Assembly (NCBI GenBank): GCA_905372445.1
Contig: CAJPPF010000109.1
Location: forward strand, 1 to 7,444
From: an uncultured Prevotella sp.
GTDB taxonomy: Bacteria; Bacteroidota; Bacteroidia; Bacteroidales; Bacteroidaceae
Reading direction: 5' to 3'
Length of the DNA stretch: 7,444 bases
The position numbers and the translations under genes were made by a program. Below are positions 6,222 through 7,444 of the stretch, piece after piece; positions within the stretch are counted from its first letter, which is position 1, and the number at the start of each line of letters is the position of its first letter. The notes beneath the pieces were generated by a model that saw nothing but the letters and a program-made list of their open reading frames with translations, had not been told where the DNA came from and did no database searches.

Positions 6222-7269
6222 GATAATAATATACGTATGTGCCGGTTTGTGCTTTTTGGCACTGCTCGCATTCATAGCCCAGCCTGTGCTTGGTGCTTTT
6301 GGAAAGAAAAAGAAGAAGAGCACGACAGCCGAATATGTACAGCCGTTGATTACTTTCAACGCTGATTCCGCCTATCAGTTCTGTGCGGCGCAGTGTGAGT
6401 TTGGTCCGCGCATGATGAACTCCGAGGCTCACGACCGTTGCGGCGAATGGATAAAGGAGAAGTTCCACCAGTATGGCTGCACGGTAGAGTCGCAGAAAGC
6501 CGACGTCAAAGGTTATGACGGCACGGTGCTGAAGTCAGAGAATATCATTGCCCGGCTTAATCCTGATGTTAAGCAGCGCATCCTCGTATGTGCCCACTGG
6601 GACTGTCGCCCTTGGGCAGACAACGACCCTAATGAGGCTAACCACAAGACACCGGTCATGGGCGCTAATGACGGAGCGAGTGGCGTTGCAGTGATGATAG
6701 AGCTTGCCCGTTCGCTCAACGCGGCTATGGCAGACACCGCTTTCACTAACAAACTGCCGAATCTGAGCGATGTCGGTATCGACTTCGTGTGCTTCGATGC
6801 AGAGGACTGGGGCACGCCACAATGGGCTGACGTAGCTTCTGACGAGGACTCATGGGCGCTCGGTGCGCAACACTGGGCAGCGCAATATTCGGCAAACAAA
6901 AAGGATTATGCTTATTCGTACGGTGTGTTGCTTGATATGGTTGGTGGCGAAGGAGCAAAGTTCTACGTCGAGCAGTTCTCAAACTATTACGCTTCTAAGA
7001 TTGTGTCGCTTGCATGGACCTCAGCCGAGCAGATAGGCTATGGCTCAATATTCCCTAAGAAAGACGGCGGAGCAATTACCGACGACCATGTGCCGGTCAA
7101 CAAGACTGCCGGCATACCGTGCATAGATATAGTGCCATATTATCCCGACTGCGCACAAAGCTCGTTCGGTCCGACATGGCATACGGTCAACGACACGATG
7201 GAGAATATATCGCTCGCTACGATGAAAGCCGTAGGTCAGACCATGCTTTATGTCCTCTCCGGACAGTAA
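6211..7269 (+). CDS. Glutaminyl-peptide cyclotransferase (animal-type QC, M28 fold)
   Basis: A 352-residue protein that starts with a hydrophobic anchor or signal segment (about 4-29) followed by KKKKK, then an M28 aminopeptidase fold outside the cytoplasm. It matches type II glutaminyl cyclases, which convert N-terminal Gln to pyroglutamate. Points of contact with human QC are GANDGASG with D154 (zinc), FDAEDWG with E198 and D199 (general acid/base and zinc), a nearby W205, LLDMVGG with D242, ITDDHVP with D291/D292, and PTWHTVND with W323 and H324 (zinc). Ordinary M28 aminopeptidases lack the DDHxP and WHT pairing. In Bacteroidota many exported proteins have Gln just after the signal-peptidase cut, and QC caps them. 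Zinc-ligand position 199 is Asp where human QC has Glu. The ATG lies inside the end of the fusion gene (11-bp overlap), suggesting translational coupling. A plain M28 aminopeptidase is the main alternative. Confidence 0.88.
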   Translation: MKNKIIIYVCAGLCFLALLAFIAQPVLGAFGKKKKKSTTAEYVQPLITFNADSAYQFCAAQCEFGPRMMNSEAHDRCGEWIKEKFHQYGCTVESQKADVKGYDGTVLKSENIIARLNPDVKQRILVCAHWDCRPWADNDPNEANHKTPVMGANDGASGVAVMIELARSLNAAMADTAFTNKLPNLSDVGIDFVCFDAEDWGTPQWADVASDEDSWALGAQHWAAQYSANKKDYAYSYGVLLDMVGGEGAKFYVEQFSNYYASKIVSLAWTSAEQIGYGSIFPKKDGGAITDDHVPVNKTAGIPCIDIVPYYPDCAQSSFGPTWHTVNDTMENISLATMKAVGQTMLYVLSGQ

Positions 7270-7302
7270 CTGACAGTCGTAACAGAATAATAACACTATC
7301 CT

Positions 7303-7444
7303 GGTTCGTGATAAGATTTCATGAAACAGCCGTCATGCTTCAGCCGTAGGGGCATGATTTATCATGTTCCACAATCCTCAAAAACAACAATCCGACAGGT
7401 GGAATGAAGTGATTGTCAAGGCGGAACGTGATAAATCACGCCCT
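7303..7444 (+). repeat. 140-bp dispersed structured repeat, right copy
   Basis: Inverted partner of the repeat at 3-142, starting 33 bases after the cyclase stop and running to within 2 bases of the window end. In gene sense it has the same order as the left copy. A hairpin comes first (GTTCGTGA 7304-7311, TCATGAAAC 7319-7327). The long stem follows, pairing 7350-7370 with 7423-7443 (21 positions, one mismatch and one wobble), with ACAATC / GATTGT inside its loop. The 11 differences from the left copy are mostly in two blocks. One is a hexamer at 7400-7405 in the innermost loop (5 changes), and the other is an 8-base stretch at 7333-7340 between the first hairpin and the long stem (4 changes). 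It may serve as the 3' end of the operon transcript, since no ordinary terminator is seen between 7270 and 7302. Confidence 0.9.

Noticed and set aside
1..7444. Composite transposon or integron cassette bounded by the end repeats.
   Set aside because: No transposase or integrase is present. The cargo is partly housekeeping (rnr, RNA methyltransferase), and the repeats lack the GTTRRRY core of attC sites.
1..7444. CRISPR array, tRNA, rRNA or known riboswitch.
   Set aside because: No regularly spaced short repeats, no tRNA-like cloverleaf and no recognisable riboswitch core were seen on reading both strands; no search tool was available.

Overview
The window looks like chromosomal DNA of a Bacteroidales bacterium, most plausibly Prevotella or a close relative. 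The evidence is the promoter grammar: four promoters read TTTG, then 19 or 20 bases, then TAnnTTTG, which is the Bacteroidota sigma-ABfr signature. Most starts also lack a Shine-Dalgarno sequence, and the proteins (short RNase R, animal-type glutaminyl cyclase, GtrA, AsnC-type regulator) are of types common in this group. The genus is an inference from overall feel, not from a search.

Layout, left to right. Positions 3-142 hold a 140-bp repeat whose inverted, 92% identical partner fills 7303-7442 at the other end. Next comes a minus-strand GtrA-family membrane protein (134-535). It is divergent from rnr (RNase R, 695-2875), and their two promoters lie back to back between 565 and 634. A 239-bp gap with a hairpin and a promoter leads to a SpoU/TrmH-type RNA methyltransferase (3115-3666), followed by a strong terminator hairpin (3688-3731). 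An AT-rich promoter region then starts a three-gene plus-strand unit. It comprises an Lrp/AsnC regulator (3931-4395), a two-domain protein fusing a C26 gamma-glutamyl hydrolase to an M19 dipeptidase (4434-6221), and a membrane-anchored glutaminyl-peptide cyclotransferase (6211-7269) whose start overlaps the previous stop by 11 bp.

How the genes fit together. rnr and the methyltransferase belong to general RNA metabolism. The last three genes look like a regulated set dealing with glutamyl and glutaminyl N-termini. The fusion protein has all the catalytic residues needed to cut a gamma-glutamyl bond and then a dipeptide in the cytoplasm. The cyclase would cap N-terminal Gln on exported proteins as pyroglutamate. 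That the Lrp-type protein controls the set is an inference from position.

The two items most worth attention are the 140-bp repeat and the fusion-plus-cyclase operon. The repeat is structured and lies just downstream of a gene, in the same sense, in both copies. Its differences between copies are concentrated in two short blocks. I saw no CRISPR array, tRNA, rRNA, transposase or phage gene.
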